Source: JBFXAM01 sp050184295 (GTDB lineage Bacteria; Planctomycetota; Phycisphaerae; UBA1845; Fen-1342). From it: DNA of 61,192 nt. This document shows positions 14,413-23,045 of the stretch, piece after piece. The DNA is taken from assembly GCA_050184295.1 (NCBI GenBank), contig JBFXAM010000011.1, positions 1 to 61,192 of the forward strand, written 5' to 3'. Position 1 is the stretch's first letter; each line of letters begins with the position of its first letter. The translations under genes were made by a program, and so were the position numbers. The notes beneath the pieces were generated by a model. It worked only from the letters and a program-made list of their open reading frames with translations. It was not told the origin of the DNA and did no database searches.

Positions 14413-16911
14413 CTACGGACAGCCGCCGGTCAGACACGCGACGAACGAGTCGATGTCGAAGTTGTTGACCAGGCAGTTGTCGTCAATGTCCGCGTTCAAC
14501 ACGTTGCACGCGGGGAACGCCGCCGCGTACGCAACCGGATCGGTCAGCGCCAGCACGAACGCATCGATGTCGAAGTTGTTGATCGCACCGTCGCAGTTCA
14601 TGTCCGCTTCGGCGTAGCTGCGCGCCATCACCGTCTGCGTGCCGGCCAGCGTGACGAAGTCAATGGCGCGCGGCTCGCCGAGGTTGCCGATCGACACCAG
14701 CGCGCCGAGCGTCTGGTTCGACATGAAGTCGTGCCCGCCGCCGTTCACCATCGCCATCAGCTTGAACGTCGCGTTCGGATCGCTGATGCCGATCGCCGCC
14801 AGCGGGATCGAGTACTCGACGCCGGTGGTGACCGCGGCCGCGGCCGCCTGATCCGCGGCGCCCGTGCCGCCGGTCACACCCAGCGTGTTGCTGTTGTTCA
14901 GCGTCACGAGGATGCCGAGCGGGTTGCTGCCGCCGAGATTCTGATCCAGCATGCCGCCGTTGGTCGTGTTGCTCGCCCGGCCTTCGCCGAGGAAGAACCC
15001 GACCCCGCCGCCGGTCGTCAGCAACTCGCCGTAGTTGGCGAAGATCGCCGGCGCCGCGCCGCCGATCGTCACGCCGACCCAGTGATCGGGCTCAAAATCC
15101 GCCTCGAACAGGATGCCGTTGCCGCTGCCGTCGTCGCCCATCCGGTTGAGACCGTTGAAGTCGACGTTGGCGTTGTCGCCGCGCAGACGGTTCTGTCCGC
15201 CGGCGATGGTGTCGAGGAAGAGCTCCAGCTTGTTGAAATTGGTTTCGAGATTCCCCGTGAGCATCACGAACAGCCGGCCGCCCGACGTCTTCACATACGC
15301 CGCGTCGAGCTCCGAGCCGCCGGCGAAGTCCGGGGTGCCCTGCGTGGCATCGCCAAACTGCGTCTGCGTCTCCTGCAACGCCACGCGGAAGTACGACGCA
15401 TCCAGCGTGCCGTCGACGATCGGCTGATCGCAAGGCACCGCGCCGCATTGGTTGTTCGCGCACGTGGTCAGGTCGCCGCGATACACGCCGCCCTGATTCG
15501 TGCACGTGTCCTGCCGCGAAATGATGCAGATATTGCCGAAGCAGCACGCGCCCAGGGTGCACGGATTCGGGCTGCAAACGGTGCCGGCGCCCAGGAACGT
15601 CCCGCCCGCGGTGGTGCACTCATCCAAACGCACCGACATGCACGTCGCGCCGGTGCAGCAAGCGCCCGGCGAACAAGGCGACGTGTCGCAGTTCGTGTTG
15701 AAGCCGAGGAACACGCCCAGTTGAGCTTCGCAATCCGACTGCCGCGTTACGCTGCACGTCTCACCGACGCAGCACGCGCCCGTGCGGCACGGATTGTTCA
15801 CGCAACTCGTGTCGTCGCCCAGATACTGTCCGCCGAGCGACGTGCAGTCCGCCGCCGTCGCCGACACGCAGGTCGTGTTGATGCAGCACGCTCCGATCGC
15901 CGGCGTCGCGCCGCCACACGGATTCGGCCGGCAGCTCGTGTTCACGCCCTGGAACTGGCCTTGCAGCGCGGCGCATTCCGCGGCGGTCACGATGCGGCAG
16001 TCGTCAGGCCCGACGCAGCACGCGCCGCAACCCGCGCTCATGCCGACGTTCACATACTGCGTGCCGAACACATTCTGGAGATTCAGAGCGCGCGGCTCGC
16101 GGAGGTGATCCGCCAGCGTGCCGAAGATGCCCTGGAGCACTTGGTTCGAGAAGAAGTCGTGCTGCGCGCCGTTGACCATCGGCAGCACTTTGACGCTGCC
16201 GGCGGGGCTGCCGATCGCGCTCAGCGGGATCGCCAGCTCGATGCCGGTATCGACGCGCTGCGCGAGGCCGTTGATCTCAAGACCGAAGCCGCCGGTGACG
16301 CCGGCGCTGTTCGAGTTATCGATTGCGACGAGGATCGCCGGACCGCCGGCATCGCCGCCGGTCAGCGCGCCGCCCGCGTTGGGCGCCGCGGCCGAGCCGA
16401 GGTAGAAGCCCGTGCCCGCTCCGGCGGTGGGCAGCGTGGCGTAGTTCGCGTAGATCGTGGGCACGTCCATGGTGACTTGAAGCTGAACGTGAATGTAGAA
16501 GTCCGCCTCGAAGTCGGATTCGAAGGTCAGCCCGTTTCCGGCGCCCATGGGATCTTCGCCCAGGCGATTCAGCCCGTTGAAGTCGACGTCCGCGTTGTTG
16601 CCCAGCAGGCGGTTCTGCCCGCCCGCGATGCTGTCGATGAAGATCTCAAGGTCGTTGCCGTTGGCTTCGAGGTTGCCGCCGATGTGCAGGTACAGAACGC
16701 CGCCGGAGATGTAGCCCGACAGGTTGTCGAGTTCCGAACCCGCGCCACGCGCCGGGTCGCCCGTTTGCGAATCGCCAAAGCTGGTCTGCGTGTCCTGCAC
16801 CGCGATCGGCCCGCAATAGGCCGGATCGCGCACGCCGTCGATCGTTTGCGCGCTGGTCGTCGTACACAGAAACGCCAGCGCCGCGAACGCGGCGCCGAAG
16901 TATTTCCGCAT
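14413..16911 (-). CDS. Large secreted protein: two paralogous beta domains, five Cys-rich repeats, dockerin-like end
   Basis: 832 residues. The ATG at 16911 has AAGGAG 9 bases upstream and begins a clear signal peptide (to TSA); the frame stays open further upstream but without a credible start. Layout: beta domain 1 (residues ~22-285), five tandem Cys-rich units of about 40 residues (~290-490; consensus GACC...C...C...G.Y.G..T.C...PC), beta domain 2 (~495-755), then a dockerin-like module (DMNCDGAINNFDIDAF and DNCLVNNFDIDSF). The beta domains match that of the downstream PEP-CTERM protein. Cys pairs suggest disulfides formed outside the cytoplasm. Function unknown; probably a surface or matrix protein. 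Confidence 0.85.
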   Translation of the reverse strand: MRKYFGAAFAALAFLCTTTSAQTIDGVRDPAYCGPIAVQDTQTSFGDSQTGDPARGAGSELDNLSGYISGGVLYLHIGGNLEANGNDLEIFIDSIAGGQNRLLGNNADVDFNGLNRLGEDPMGAGNGLTFESDFEADFYIHVQLQVTMDVPTIYANYATLPTAGAGTGFYLGSAAAPNAGGALTGGDAGGPAILVAIDNSNSAGVTGGFGLEINGLAQRVDTGIELAIPLSAIGSPAGSVKVLPMVNGAQHDFFSNQVLQGIFGTLADHLREPRALNLQNVFGTQYVNVGMSAGCGACCVGPDDCRIVTAAECAALQGQFQGVNTSCRPNPCGGATPAIGACCINTTCVSATAADCTSLGGQYLGDDTSCVNNPCRTGACCVGETCSVTRQSDCEAQLGVFLGFNTNCDTSPCSPGACCTGATCMSVRLDECTTAGGTFLGAGTVCSPNPCTLGACCFGNICIISRQDTCTNQGGVYRGDLTTCANNQCGAVPCDQPIVDGTLDASYFRVALQETQTQFGDATQGTPDFAGGSELDAAYVKTSGGRLFVMLTGNLETNFNKLELFLDTIAGGQNRLRGDNANVDFNGLNRMGDDGSGNGILFEADFEPDHWVGVTIGGAAPAIFANYGELLTTGGGVGFFLGEGRASNTTNGGMLDQNLGGSNPLGILVTLNNSNTLGVTGGTGAADQAAAAAVTTGVEYSIPLAAIGISDPNATFKLMAMVNGGGHDFMSNQTLGALVSIGNLGEPRAIDFVTLAGTQTVMARSYAEADMNCDGAINNFDIDAFVLALTDPVAYAAAFPACNVLNADIDDNCLVNNFDIDSFVACLTGGCP

Positions 16912-17221
16912 GTTCCGCCACTCCTTTTCTGGTATTGCTTCTTCGATTCTCGACGCGACGTTTCGTCCTGCGCCCCGCGCAGACCGGACCCGGCACGCGC
17001 GGCGGAGATTCAGCGCCGCAGCGGAGTCGGAGTTCCCAGAGTCCGCAGCCGTGACACCGTCGATGCTTCGGTCCGCCAGGCGAGAGGCGCCCGCGTCATT
17101 CCGTCCTCCTGGACCCGCGATTGTACGTGGAAATAGGCACACGCTGCAAGGCCTGTCGCGTATAATCGTTCAATTCGTTCGCGATGCGACGCTGGCGTGA
17201 TTCGATCGCTAAAATTAATCG

Positions 17222-17233
17222 AACCAATTGGTT
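17222..17233. repeat. Perfect palindrome AACCAATTGGTT in an AT-rich patch
   Basis: A 12-base perfect palindrome next to AAAATTAATCG, in a locally AT-rich patch (about 17200-17235) of a very GC-rich region. It lies about 310 bases upstream of the large repeat protein start, within the 417-base gap 16912-17328, which holds no gene. Possible operator or part of the promoter region. Confidence 0.35.
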
Positions 17234-17328
17234 ACGAAGCTACACGGTGCTGGATGTTCCAGCCTCGCGCACGCCAATGACGGAATTCTGACACCGCGTG
17301 CTGAAACCGCTTTCTGTCTCGCCTGACT

Positions 17329-19170
17329 CTACTCGTCGCGCTTTCGAAGAACGTGCACAGCCTTATCCGCCCACGCAATCCGCACCCCACGATGCGCAGT
17401 CGGAAACACGACCACACGCTCGTAGTACCCATCCCACCAGCCCGCACGAGACGCGCCCCGCGAGTCGGCCACGTACACGAGCCAGCACGGCAGCGCCACG
17501 GCCCCCGCGCCCGGGCTGCTCTCGCGCGGCAGAAGCACGAGCGGCGTGCGCGTGATGTCGAGCGGCGGCGTCGCGTACGGCGCCGGCTCATCGAGCAGCG
17601 CGACGCTGTCGCCGGGCTTCATCTCTGCCCGCAGATACTCCGCCGCCTGCCGCCGCGATTCGCTCGCGCCGCGCGCGTCGGCCGCGAACGCGCGAACGTA
17701 GCGCGACGTGCTCATCGAGAACACGACCAGCGCCGTCGCCGCAAGGCCCATCCACCACCGGCGCTGCGCCAGCCAGGTCACCCCGACCGCTGCCCCGGCG
17801 CACAGGATCAACGCCGGCAACAGCAGAAACCGCGCGAATTCGCCCGGCTTTCCAGCCCCGATCAGCACGCAGAGCACCACCATGCCCATCGCCGGCGATG
17901 TCACGACGCACATCTCGCGCCAGCGTCGCGACGCGCAGGCCGCGCCCGCCGCCGCTCCCACCAGCAGCGCGCCCCAGCCGACGCTCTCGACCAGCAAGTC
18001 GAGGACGGTCGCCGCGCCCGCGCCCACGCCGCCGATCCGATACATCGCCGTCGAATTCGACAGGTTGCTCGCGAGCGATTCGCGGTTGAACATCACGTTG
18101 TACAACAGGTATGGATTCAACGCGCAGAACGTCGCCACGCCCACCGCGCCGGCGACGACCAGGGCGCGCGATCGAACGGCGGGCCGCTGCCCACGGGCGT
18201 ACGTAACTCTCCCGCTCTCTGGAGCGCCACGCACCGTTTCGGCACTTCCACCTGACGGGTCCGCGGCCGCTCCGCACGACTCGCCCCGCGACCCCCGGCG
18301 CGCCAGCACCAGCGCCGGCCACAGCAGGGCCGCCGCGGCTCCGGTCAACACCAGCGCCGCCGCTCCCCCGCCCAGCATCCCGAGCCGCACCGCCCCGCCG
18401 CCGGCCGTGTCCGCGACTCGCGTTCCGCACGCGGGAACGAGCCGCAGCGCTGCCACCGTCGCCCACAGCGTCAGACATACCGAAGGCAAGTGCGGCTTCG
18501 CCTCGAGCGCGCCACAGACAAAAACGGGCGACAGTGCCGCAAACACGAGCGCCAGCCAACCCGCCGCCCGCCCCGCCCAACGCTCCGCCAGCCGCGCCAC
18601 CGCAACCAGCACCAGGGCCCCGAACGCGAGCGACAAGAACCGTCCCACGAGATAAACCCGCGCGATCTGCTCCGGCTGCTCCAGGTACACGCCCAGGTCG
18701 CGCGTGAGGTGTACCAGCCCCGCCAGCGCCGCCACGCCGACGCTCGCCCCGAACAGGTAGATGTACCCGCCCGCGTACTGATACAGCCGCGGATCGAAGT
18801 CCAGCTCGCGCGGCTTCATCCTTGCCAACGCGCGGATCGTGATCATTTCATCCGGTTGGCGTGTGTAGAGCCGGAATCGCAGCAGGATGGCCGCCCGCGC
18901 GTCGTCGTCCGGCGTGAGATTCAGCAGCTCGTCGCGCCTTGTCAGCGGATCGAGATCGGTGTCCGCGCCGCCGCGCCGCTGCTCGATCGCCCGCAGCGCG
19001 TCGCGCGCCGCATCAAACCGCTCCGCCGGCCACGCCGCGCCACCGCCGAAGAGCAAGTCATCATTCGCGCGGCTCGGCAGCCCCCACCACGCCAGCGGCA
19101 GCATGACAACGAGCCACAGCGTTGCCGCGTGCCCATAGCGCACGCCGCGCGACCGACCCCAGCCGACCAT
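17329..19170 (-). CDS. GT-C/GT39-like membrane glycosyltransferase
   Basis: 613 residues from ATG 19170; an in-frame ATG at 19284 would overlap ubiA by 38 bases and adds no recognisable sequence. About ten membrane helices. The first outside loop carries an acidic RANDDLLFGG, then QPDEMITIRALARMKP and LDFDPRLYQYAGGYIYLFGAS, which fit GT39/PMT_2-like enzymes that process sugars from polyprenyl phosphates. The last 150 residues are soluble. It is the final gene of a run (membrane/TPR protein, ubiX, ubiA, this gene) on the same strand, with 76 bases after ubiA. Substrate unknown. Confidence 0.7.
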   Translation of the reverse strand: MVGWGRSRGVRYGHAATLWLVVMLPLAWWGLPSRANDDLLFGGGAAWPAERFDAARDALRAIEQRRGGADTDLDPLTRRDELLNLTPDDDARAAILLRFRLYTRQPDEMITIRALARMKPRELDFDPRLYQYAGGYIYLFGASVGVAALAGLVHLTRDLGVYLEQPEQIARVYLVGRFLSLAFGALVLVAVARLAERWAGRAAGWLALVFAALSPVFVCGALEAKPHLPSVCLTLWATVAALRLVPACGTRVADTAGGGAVRLGMLGGGAAALVLTGAAAALLWPALVLARRGSRGESCGAAADPSGGSAETVRGAPESGRVTYARGQRPAVRSRALVVAGAVGVATFCALNPYLLYNVMFNRESLASNLSNSTAMYRIGGVGAGAATVLDLLVESVGWGALLVGAAAGAACASRRWREMCVVTSPAMGMVVLCVLIGAGKPGEFARFLLLPALILCAGAAVGVTWLAQRRWWMGLAATALVVFSMSTSRYVRAFAADARGASESRRQAAEYLRAEMKPGDSVALLDEPAPYATPPLDITRTPLVLLPRESSPGAGAVALPCWLVYVADSRGASRAGWWDGYYERVVVFPTAHRGVRIAWADKAVHVLRKRDE

Positions 19171-19246
19171 CAGCGGCGCACGCTCCGGCAAAGCTCTGCT
19201 CTCTGTGCTCGGTGTGGCGGGACGCCATTGAGCAAGCTCGCGTGGC

Positions 19247-20137
19247 TCAACTGAGGACGACGTCCAGGATTCCCAGCCCCCCAAACGCGAGCCCCACCAC
19301 GCCGTTGATCGTGAAAAACGCGAGATTGACGCGGCTCAGATCGCGCGGGCTCACGATCGCGTTCTCGACTGCGAGCAACGCGGCGACTGCGACAACCCCG
19401 GCGTAGTACAGCGCGCCCGCGCCGCTCACGACACCCACGCCGACCAGTGCCGCCACGGTGAGCGCGTGCAGCCCGCGCGCCAACCCCAGCGCCGCCGCCA
19501 GGCCCATCCGCGCCGGCACGCTATGGAGACCTGCGGACCGATCAAACGCAGCGTCTTGGCACGCATAGATCAGATCGAATCCCGCGATCCAGCAGGTCAC
19601 CGCCGCCATCAGCAGCCACGCCGCCGGCCCCAGCGTCGCTGGATTGATCGCGATCCACGCCGCCACCGGCGCAAATGCGATCCCGGCGCCCAGCACGAAG
19701 TGCGACCAGCGCGTGAACCGCTTGGTGTACGAGTAGTAGCAGAGAAACGCCAGAACAGTCGCGCCGAGCCGCAGCGGCCACGCGTTCCCGAAGTACACCC
19801 AGAATCCCGCGCAACCCGCCAGAAACGCCGCCGCCGAGGCCGCGAAGAAAGCCCATGCCGCCCGCGCGCTGATCAGCCCGCGCGGCAGCGCCCGCCCCGC
19901 CGTCCGCGGGTTGCGCGCGTCGAACGGCGCATCGACGATGCGATTGAACGTCATCGCCGCGCTCCGCGCCGCCACCATGCACAGCAGCACCAGTCCCACC
20001 TGCCCCGCGCGCAGCTCCGGCCAGCCGGCGAGAAAAGCCGCGAACAGCGCGAACGGCAGCGCGAAGGCCGAGTGGCTGAACTTCACCATCTCGCCCCACG
20101 TTCGCACCGTGTCCGCCGCCGCGCCGACCGTCGTCAC
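19247..20137 (-). CDS. ubiA: UbiA-family prenyltransferase
   Basis: 296 residues. The GTG at 20137 overlaps the ubiX stop (GTGA), which selects it over an upstream frame extension. Both Asp-rich motifs of the family are present: NRIVDAPFDARNPRTAGR (near residue 70) and YACQDAAFDRSAGLHS (near residue 195), which bind the Mg-diphosphate of the prenyl donor, within about eight or nine membrane helices. It attaches a polyprenyl chain to an aromatic acid in quinone synthesis. With ubiX beside it and a lineage that usually uses the futalosine route, the MqnP-type menaquinone function is more likely than ubiquinone, but this cannot be proved from sequence. Confidence 0.88.
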   Translation of the reverse strand: MTTVGAAADTVRTWGEMVKFSHSAFALPFALFAAFLAGWPELRAGQVGLVLLCMVAARSAAMTFNRIVDAPFDARNPRTAGRALPRGLISARAAWAFFAASAAAFLAGCAGFWVYFGNAWPLRLGATVLAFLCYYSYTKRFTRWSHFVLGAGIAFAPVAAWIAINPATLGPAAWLLMAAVTCWIAGFDLIYACQDAAFDRSAGLHSVPARMGLAAALGLARGLHALTVAALVGVGVVSGAGALYYAGVVAVAALLAVENAIVSPRDLSRVNLAFFTINGVVGLAFGGLGILDVVLS

Positions 20138-20751
20138 GACTCGTCCTCGTCGCACGGCGGCGCTCCCGCGGCCCGCGCGGGGTCCCAGCGCGTGTGCAGC
20201 GGATGAGCGATCCCCAACAGGTCCAGCACCTTTCCCACGACGAAGTCCACCAGCTCGCCCACGGTCTTGGGCAGCAGATAAAAGCCCGGATTCGCCGGAC
20301 AGATGATCGCGCCCGCCCGGCTCAGCCGCAGCATGTTCTCAAGCTCGATCGCGCTCAGCGGCATCTCGCGATGCACCAGGATCAACCGCCGCGCTTCCTT
20401 CAGCGTGACCGCGGCGGCCCGGGTGACCAGGCTGCTGCCGGTGCCGGCGGCGATCGCGCCGAGCGTGTTGCTGCTGCACGGGCACACGACCATGCCGTCG
20501 GTGAGAAACGAGCCGCTCGCGATCTTGGCCCCCACGTCGCGATAGGTGTACCAGGTTGCGTTCGGCGCCGGCCGCCCGATCAGTTCTGCCACGCCCGCCC
20601 GCCGCACGCCTAGCTCGTCCGAAAGCAGCCGCCGCCCGAGCGGCGACACCACCAGGTGCAGGTGCGCGCCGCTCTCGACGACGCACTCCGCGAGCCGTCG
20701 TGCATAGGGGGCGCCGCTCGCGCCCGTCACCGCCATGACGATCTGCTTCAC
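20134..20751 (-). CDS. ubiX: UbiX-type flavin prenyltransferase
   Basis: 205 residues, normal family length. The start is GTG 20751, inside a GTGA overlap with the upstream gene. Motifs: MAVTGASGAPYARRL (flavin binding), CPCSSNTLGAIAAGTG, LVHREMPLS and CPANPGFY. UbiX joins dimethylallyl phosphate to FMN, making prenylated FMN, the cofactor of UbiD-type decarboxylases; no ubiD lies in this window. Overlaps ubiA by 4 bases, so the two are co-translated. Cytoplasmic. Confidence 0.92.
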   Translation of the reverse strand: MKQIVMAVTGASGAPYARRLAECVVESGAHLHLVVSPLGRRLLSDELGVRRAGVAELIGRPAPNATWYTYRDVGAKIASGSFLTDGMVVCPCSSNTLGAIAAGTGSSLVTRAAAVTLKEARRLILVHREMPLSAIELENMLRLSRAGAIICPANPGFYLLPKTVGELVDFVVGKVLDLLGIAHPLHTRWDPARAAGAPPCDEDES

Positions 20752-22886
20752 GGCACGCTCGCCGACTCGATTGCCCGCGGCGGCGCGGGCCGCAACATCT
20801 GGAGCCGCTCGGCCGCCGCCCGGCCCCACACGGTCGCGCCGAAGCGCGTCGCGACGTCGCGCATCCGCGCCACGCCGGCGTCGCGAAACACGCCCTCCTT
20901 GCCCCCGAGCGACTGAATCTCCAGATCCGCCCAGCGAAAGAGCGCCTCCGGCGCCGCGTCGCCGTCCGGAAAATTCTCCGCGCACGCGGCCAGCCGGTCC
21001 GCCCGTTGCTCGGCGTCCGCGAGTCCGCTTGCCCACGTCACCAGCAGGTTGTCATACAACCGGCTGTCCCGCCACTGGGATGCGAGCGACAGCAGTCGCT
21101 CAAGATAGCTCCGCCGATGCGGATCGAGCGATGCCAGCGCTGCCAGGGGCGCGTTGCCATAGCGCGGATCATCGCGATTCGCCGCGATCAGCTCCAACAG
21201 CCGTTCCGCCTCAAACAGGTAAGGCATCGCGTCGAACTCCAGGCTCGCCTCCGGCGGCGCCGCCGACACACCCCGCAGCGACGGCTGCGTCGCCGCCGGC
21301 GCGCGGCGGCCGCGCCCGACCCGGCAGACGCGCTCCAGCAGCTCGGACGCCGCGTCCACCTCCCCGCGCCGCAACCGCAGTTGCGCCAGCCGACAGCCCG
21401 CCGCAATCGCGAACGGCGAGTCGGGATAGCGGCTGAGCAGCGCGGTCCACGCCGACTCCGACTGCGCGTGCGGAAAGTCCGTGTACAACTCGCGGCGCGG
21501 CGGCGCGTCCTGAAGGCGCCGTTCGTCGAGCCGCGTATCGAGCGCGAGCCCCTGCACGTAGAGCACATTCGCGACATAGCGGCTGTCGGGCCAGGTCGCG
21601 ATGAACCGGGCGCATTCCTGGTACGCCAACGCGCGATCCGCGAGGAATTCGATCACAAAACTCTGCCAGACGCGCCGCTTGAACGCGTCCACCTGCCCGC
21701 TCCAGACCGCCAGAAACTCGGGCCGATACGCCGATCCGTTCTCTTCGTCCAGCGTCCAGCGCTGCATCAACTGGTAGATGTGCTCCTTCGTGACGCGCGT
21801 GTCCTGGACCGGCTCAAACCGTGCGGACCGCGGACCATAGTTGCTCTCCAGCACTCGATACGCCAGCTCGTCCGTTCCCACAAACCGGTGAAACAGCACG
21901 ACCGGTGTCGCGAACATCACCGTCACCACCGGAGTGATCGCCCCGGGACGATAGTTCACCAGCCGCGCGATCAGCAGGATCAGCCCCATCATCAGGCACG
22001 CCGACAGAATCGCGATCACCCACGGCGCCACCAACAGCGTGCGCTGCATCGGCGACGTGTACGCGCCGTACTGCTCCGGCGTGCCACGCGTCGCCAGGTA
22101 CAGGTACAGCAACACGGGCAGCATCCCCAGCAACGCCGACCCGAATCGAAACTTCATCCGGAACGGCCGCACGCCCGCCAACACGCAGCTCATCATCAGC
22201 GTCAGCGCCATCCACGGCATGTGCGCGAACAGCAGCACCGCCGCAATGAACGGCAGCGCCGCCGCGAAGCGATAGAGGATCGACGTGACGATCGGCACCG
22301 CAACGATCGACGCCAGCAGCATCCCGAGCACGATGCCGTGAATCGGCAGTTGCTGCACGCTGATCGGAAAGAGAATGAAGTCGTTCAGCGATCGCGTCTG
22401 GTCGCCCCAGAACCGGGCCGGCTCGGCGTAGCTGTGCCAACTGAAGTCGAACAGGCGTCCGACGTGCAGCCAATGCGTAAACGCACACAATCCCGAGAAC
22501 AGCGCGATGTTCAAGATGAGCATCGCGATCGCGCGGATGCGGTACTTCGGCGTCGTGCGCGACCACACGTCGACCACGCGCCCGTCCGCCGCAAGCCCGC
22601 CGAACGCATCCCCGCTCCGCGGCACACTCTCGGCGGGACCGCCGCCCGCGACCGCCACCGCCGCGCGGACTCCGCTGCCGCGGCTGTCGCGCGAAGCCCC
22701 CGACGCCGACACGCCGCTGCCGCGCCCGGGGTTCTCAGCCGCCGTCATCGCTACACCCGCCGCACCGCGCTCGGCAGGGGGCGCGACCGTTGCGGCGCCT
22801 CCCTTTCGCGCGCTCCCAACTCCGGGCCCGGCAGCCGTCGGGCGCGACGGGTTCCGCCCCGGAGCGTCGGTGAAGGTATCCGCCAT
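20748..22886 (-). CDS. Membrane protein with C-terminal helical (TPR-like) region
   Basis: 712 residues, family not recognised. Residues 1-105 are Ala/Gly/Ser-rich and disordered. Residues about 115-340 contain six or seven membrane helices. The rest is soluble and helical, with patterns like outer-membrane BamD/TPR scaffolds (FIATWPDSRYVANVLYVQG, LLSRYPDSPFAIAAGCRLAQL, ACAENFPDGDAAPEALFRWA). It is first in a run with ubiX and ubiA and shares a GTGA overlap with ubiX. The coupling to quinone genes may be historical rather than functional. Confidence 0.75.
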   Translation of the reverse strand: MADTFTDAPGRNPSRPTAAGPGVGSARKGGAATVAPPAERGAAGVAMTAAENPGRGSGVSASGASRDSRGSGVRAAVAVAGGGPAESVPRSGDAFGGLAADGRVVDVWSRTTPKYRIRAIAMLILNIALFSGLCAFTHWLHVGRLFDFSWHSYAEPARFWGDQTRSLNDFILFPISVQQLPIHGIVLGMLLASIVAVPIVTSILYRFAAALPFIAAVLLFAHMPWMALTLMMSCVLAGVRPFRMKFRFGSALLGMLPVLLYLYLATRGTPEQYGAYTSPMQRTLLVAPWVIAILSACLMMGLILLIARLVNYRPGAITPVVTVMFATPVVLFHRFVGTDELAYRVLESNYGPRSARFEPVQDTRVTKEHIYQLMQRWTLDEENGSAYRPEFLAVWSGQVDAFKRRVWQSFVIEFLADRALAYQECARFIATWPDSRYVANVLYVQGLALDTRLDERRLQDAPPRRELYTDFPHAQSESAWTALLSRYPDSPFAIAAGCRLAQLRLRRGEVDAASELLERVCRVGRGRRAPAATQPSLRGVSAAPPEASLEFDAMPYLFEAERLLELIAANRDDPRYGNAPLAALASLDPHRRSYLERLLSLASQWRDSRLYDNLLVTWASGLADAEQRADRLAACAENFPDGDAAPEALFRWADLEIQSLGGKEGVFRDAGVARMRDVATRFGATVWGRAAAERLQMLRPAPPRAIESASVP

Positions 22887-23045
22887 CAGCCGCTATCCTA
22901 ACCCCGATCGCCCGCGAGGCAATTCGGCGCCCTTCGCTCATCGCTCGCGGGCCGCGCGCGCTCCTCCGCCGTGCCGACCGCGCGCGACCTGACGCGCGGC
23001 CGGTGATGCGTCCGCTCCGCCGCGGGCGGCGCCTCGTCGGCTCCC

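Noticed and set aside
12922..17136. 1404-residue open frame on the plus strand opposite the GT-C and two secreted-protein genes
   Set aside because: Arg/Ala/His-rich translation without domains; it mirrors well-supported genes on the other strand (signal peptide, PEP-CTERM, dockerin-like ends). Long antisense frames are normal at this GC content.
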